Below, piece after piece: positions 61,625-64,000 of a DNA stretch of 64,000 nucleotides. Every line of letters starts with the position of its first letter. Positions within the stretch are counted from its first letter, which is position 1. The notes beneath the pieces were generated by a model, which saw only the letters and a list, made by a program, of their open reading frames with translations, was not told where the DNA came from and ran no database searches. The translations under genes and the position numbers were made by a program. Source of the stretch: Sphingobacterium yanglingense (GTDB lineage: Bacteria > Bacteroidota > Bacteroidia > Sphingobacteriales > Sphingobacteriaceae); the NCBI RefSeq assembly GCF_004363245.1, contig NZ_SNYV01000013.1, forward strand, positions 520,939 through 584,938, written 5' to 3'.

Positions 61625-62500
61625 ATGGCATTGCATCTCACATTAGAGAACATCTATAAGTTATATCAGATAGATCCATCTACAAAGATGGAGGGCATTG
61701 TCATTTTACGGCAGACGAATAGTACAGATATAGAGATTGGACCGAATAGTCGTCTATTTGACGGTCTACTACTCGGTTTTTTGATACGAGGCACTATGAA
61801 GGTTCAGCTACACTTTTTAGAACATGAAATTCAGGCCGGCGATATAGCAGTACTGCAACCGCAATTAATGATAGACACCCAATCATTAAGTCCCGACGCA
61901 GAAATTGTCACTATTGGTCTCTCATTGGATTTTATGGCAGGTTTTCCTATGATGCGAGAGCTTGTGATGAACGATCAGGTGCGTTGGTATCCTATCATTA
62001 GCCCATCAGAAGAAGAGGTTAAGCTTCAACAAGAGTTGATAACTCTTCTAGAGCATTTCTATCAAAAAAAAGCGAGTAGAAAGAAAACAGAGATGCTCCA
62101 ATATTTGGTAGCGACCATGATGTCCATGATAACAGAAAAATACGCTGCTTTATCAGACAAAAAAAGTATAACCAGAAGCCGTACGCACGAACTCCTGGAT
62201 GATTTTTATGTGCTGATTTCAAAGTATGCACAGCAGGAGCGGAGTGTGGGGTTCTATGCCGATAAGCTTTATCTGACACCGCAGTATCTCTCTACTTTTT
62301 TAAAGCAGCATACCGGCCGGTCAGTCTTGCAATGGGTCGATCAGATGGTGGTTCTCCATGCCAAAACCCTTCTTCGGTCGACTAGTCTCTCCATTAAACA
62401 AATCAGTAGTGAGTTGAATTTTGGAGATACAAGTCAGTTCTGTCGATCATTCAAAAGAGTTACAGGTATTTCCCCTAGAAGCTATAGAAATACCAAGTAG
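61625..62500 (+). CDS. AraC-family transcriptional regulator
   Basis: A 291-residue protein with a cupin-like ligand domain ('IEIGPNSRLFDGLLLGFLIRG', 'HEIQAGDIAVLQPQ') and a C-terminal AraC double helix-turn-helix ('SVGFYADKLYLTPQYLSTFLKQ' and 'SIKQISSELNFGDTSQFCRSFKR', about 205-285). It is 92 bp upstream of the Tet-type exporter gene on the same strand, so it may regulate it. The effector is unknown. Confidence 0.92.
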   Translation: MALHLTLENIYKLYQIDPSTKMEGIVILRQTNSTDIEIGPNSRLFDGLLLGFLIRGTMKVQLHFLEHEIQAGDIAVLQPQLMIDTQSLSPDAEIVTIGLSLDFMAGFPMMRELVMNDQVRWYPIISPSEEEVKLQQELITLLEHFYQKKASRKKTEMLQYLVATMMSMITEKYAALSDKKSITRSRTHELLDDFYVLISKYAQQERSVGFYADKLYLTPQYLSTFLKQHTGRSVLQWVDQMVVLHAKTLLRSTSLSIKQISSELNFGDTSQFCRSFKRVTGISPRSYRNTK

Positions 62501-62591
62501 AGGATGTTTTCTATAGCACCATCTTACAAATCGTATGAAAAACCCTTAAAATCGAAAAAAAGCGCTGTCAAACTGTATCTAGATTTGCAGC

Positions 62592-63827
62592 ATGAAGAAA
62601 TCGACAAAAAAAGCAGCTATAGGTTTTATATTTATCACTTTACTGATCGATATAACAGGTTGGGGAATCATACTGCCTGTAGTACCTACACTGATCAAAG
62701 AACTCATTGACGGAGATATTAGCCAAGCCGCGGCCTATGGCGGTTGGCTCGGATTTGCTTATGCCTTTACACAGTTTGTCTGTTCGCCCATCGTAGGCAA
62801 TCTCAGCGATCGTTACGGGAGAAGGCCGATTATTTTAATTTCCCTTTTTGGCTTTGCCATAGATTATATTTTTCTAGCGTTGGCACCTTCCATTGTTTGG
62901 CTTTTTGTGGGGCGGGTCATAGCTGGAATAACTGGTGCCAGTATGTCCACAGCAAGCGCTTATATTGCCGACATATCGACAGACGAAGACCGTGCTAAGA
63001 ATTTCGGTATGATCGGTGCCGCTTTCGGTCTTGGCTTTGTGATAGGGCCCGTTTTGGGCGGCTTACTTGGACATTATGGTGCTAGGGTTCCCTTTTATGT
63101 CGCGGCTATTTTGTGTTTGTTCAATTTTCTGTATGGATATTTTATACTTCCCGAAAGCTTAGATAAAGATAAACGAAGAGAATTTAATTGGAAACGGGCC
63201 AATCCAATTGGTTCATTTAAGTTCTTGGGCCGACACCCTGAAATATCAGGAATAATCTTCGCTATGCTATTGACCTATATAGGACTCCATGCCGTACAGA
63301 GCAATTGGCATTTTTTTACCATGTACGAGTTTGGTTGGGACGGGCGTATGGTTGGCATTTCCCTCGGGCTCCTGGGGTTGTTATTAGGATTAGTACAAGC
63401 CTTCCTTATACGTTGGACAATGCCTAGATTCGGTGAAGAAAAGAATATCTATTATGGGCTTTTCTTTTATGCCTTCGGACTGATGTTATTTGCTTTTGCA
63501 GGACAAGGATGGATGATGTTCGTATTTCTTATTCCTTATAGCTTAGGTGGTATGTGTGGGCCAGCATTACAATCAGTCATTACTAAAAATGTACCTCCAA
63601 ATGAACAAGGGGAGCTTCAGGGGACATTGGCTAGCTTAGTAAGTGCTACCTCCATTATAGGTCCCCCTGTCATGACCGGTTTGTTCTCTTATTGTACACA
63701 AGACGATGCTCCTTTTCAGTTTTCAGGCGCTCCTTTCTTACTGGCTTCAATATTACTATTTACCAGCTTAGTGATTGTGTATTTTAACTTTAGGAAAAAA
63801 AATACAAGGGAGACTGTCTCTAGATAG
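62592..63827 (+). CDS. TCR/Tet-family MFS exporter
   Basis: A 411-residue, 12-helix transporter with the family motif A in '[17 protein letters not shown]' and the motif C-like '[19 protein letters not shown]', closely resembling the tetracycline/H+ antiporter group (TetA-like). Chromosomal Bacteroidota copies of this group often have no demonstrated tetracycline role, so the substrate is open. The start '[20 protein letters not shown]' is standard. It follows an AraC regulator and ends in a good terminator. Confidence 0.9.
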   Translation: MKKSTKKAAIGFIFITLLIDITGWGIILPVVPTLIKELIDGDISQAAAYGGWLGFAYAFTQFVCSPIVGNLSDRYGRRPIILISLFGFAIDYIFLALAPSIVWLFVGRVIAGITGASMSTASAYIADISTDEDRAKNFGMIGAAFGLGFVIGPVLGGLLGHYGARVPFYVAAILCLFNFLYGYFILPESLDKDKRREFNWKRANPIGSFKFLGRHPEISGIIFAMLLTYIGLHAVQSNWHFFTMYEFGWDGRMVGISLGLLGLLLGLVQAFLIRWTMPRFGEEKNIYYGLFFYAFGLMLFAFAGQGWMMFVFLIPYSLGGMCGPALQSVITKNVPPNEQGELQGTLASLVSATSIIGPPVMTGLFSYCTQDDAPFQFSGAPFLLASILLFTSLVIVYFNFRKKNTRETVSR

Positions 63828-63846
63828 AACCCTATACAAGACATTG

Positions 63847-63879
63847 ATAAGCCCCGCCATGAGTGGGGCTTATTATTTT
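63847..63879 (+). terminator. Intrinsic terminator after the MFS exporter gene
   Basis: ATAAGCCCC (63847-63855), 9-nt loop, GGGGCTTAT (63865-63873), then TATTTT. It lies between the exporter and the end of a convergent partial gene at 63895. Confidence 0.85.
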
Positions 63880-63894
63880 CAGGTTGACACCTCA

Positions 63895-64000
63895 TTATTT
63901 TAATTCGTAAAAATCTCTCTTCCCAATCTTAATTTTGGTGTCCTTTTTTAACGTAATATCCATGTAGGGGTCTGTTATTTTCTCCGTATCCACCTGCACA
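63895..64000 (-). CDS. C-terminal end of an unknown minus-strand gene, cut by window edge
   Basis: An open minus-strand frame from the window edge to a TAA at 63895-63897, giving the last 34 residues ('DTEKITDPYMDITLKKDTKI' then 'KIGKRDFYELK'). The sequence reads like real coding DNA (alternating charged and hydrophobic residues) and the position just past the exporter's terminator fits a convergent gene. Too short to assign a family. Confidence 0.6.
   Translation of the reverse strand, partial: VQVDTEKITDPYMDITLKKDTKIKIGKRDFYELK

Noticed and set aside
62592..63827. Calling the MFS exporter a proven tetracycline-resistance gene
   Set aside because: Family resemblance is to the TCR/Tet group only; chromosomal context with an AraC regulator and no TetR gives no support for acquired resistance.
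1..64000. Search by eye for CRISPR arrays, tRNA/rRNA genes, insertion sequences, integrase or attachment sites
   Set aside because: No regularly spaced repeats, no cloverleaf-like segments, no transposase or integrase frames were found.

Overview
The window looks like chromosome from a low-GC Bacteroidota bacterium, most likely a Sphingobacteriaceae member (Sphingobacterium or Pedobacter type). This is inferred from SusC/SusD pairs, an ECF sigma/FecR/STN-SusC regulatory cassette, TAnnTTTG-type -7 boxes with TTG -33 boxes, weak Shine-Dalgarno sequences, and families such as DUF2931, DUF4374 and DUF4274. I saw no rRNA, tRNA, CRISPR array or insertion sequence.

Region 1 (1-11.8 kb) is an amino-sugar utilisation locus: a SusC (5' end outside the window), SusD, a large alpha/beta-hydrolase esterase, a GH109-type NAD-dependent glycosidase, NagB-like deaminase, a FucP/NagP-like sugar importer and NagA, followed by a convergent LacI regulator. 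Together they would bind an acetylated, GalNAc/GlcNAc-containing glycan at the outer membrane, trim it in the periplasm, import the free amino sugar and deacetylate and deaminate it. No sugar kinase is present here. Region 2 (12-20.5 kb, minus strand) is sigma - FecR - STN-type SusC - SusD - arylsulfotransferase-like lipoprotein, a SusCD locus without any glycoside hydrolase. A plus-strand promoter box plus an orphan terminator suggest a small antisense RNA over the susC leader.

Region 3 (20.6-37.9 kb) is mixed: CsbD, MscS channel, HAD phosphatase, split chromate transporter, GNAT, an RNA-repair pair (Rnl2-like ligase and HD-Pnk end-healing enzyme), an esterase, DUF2931 protein with HxlR regulator, a divergent peroxiredoxin/AlkD-like pair, ClbS-like protein, a Crp-family regulator, a beta-barrel protein, DoxX and a cystathionine gamma-synthase-type enzyme.

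Region 4 (38-52.7 kb) carries a TonB receptor with DUF4374 lipoprotein (XusAB-like), an acetate-type symporter with its DUF485 partner, pyruvate carboxylase, an ACT-domain protein preceded by what reads as a complete Val/Ile leader-peptide attenuator, OsmC, a serine hydrolase, a PAP2 phosphatase and a degenerate DEAD-box protein. Region 5 (53-61 kb) is rich in DUF4274, WG-repeat, Imm26-like, DUF2004-like and DUF4375 genes, resembling an array of orphan immunity proteins, interrupted by LOG and AraC/GyrI genes. The window ends with a thioredoxin-like protein, an AraC regulator, a Tet-type MFS exporter and the 3' end of an unknown minus-strand gene.

The strongest candidates for undescribed biology are the Val/Ile attenuator in front of a lone ACT protein, the putative susC antisense RNA, the RNA-repair pair, and the hydrolase-free SusCD-arylsulfotransferase locus.
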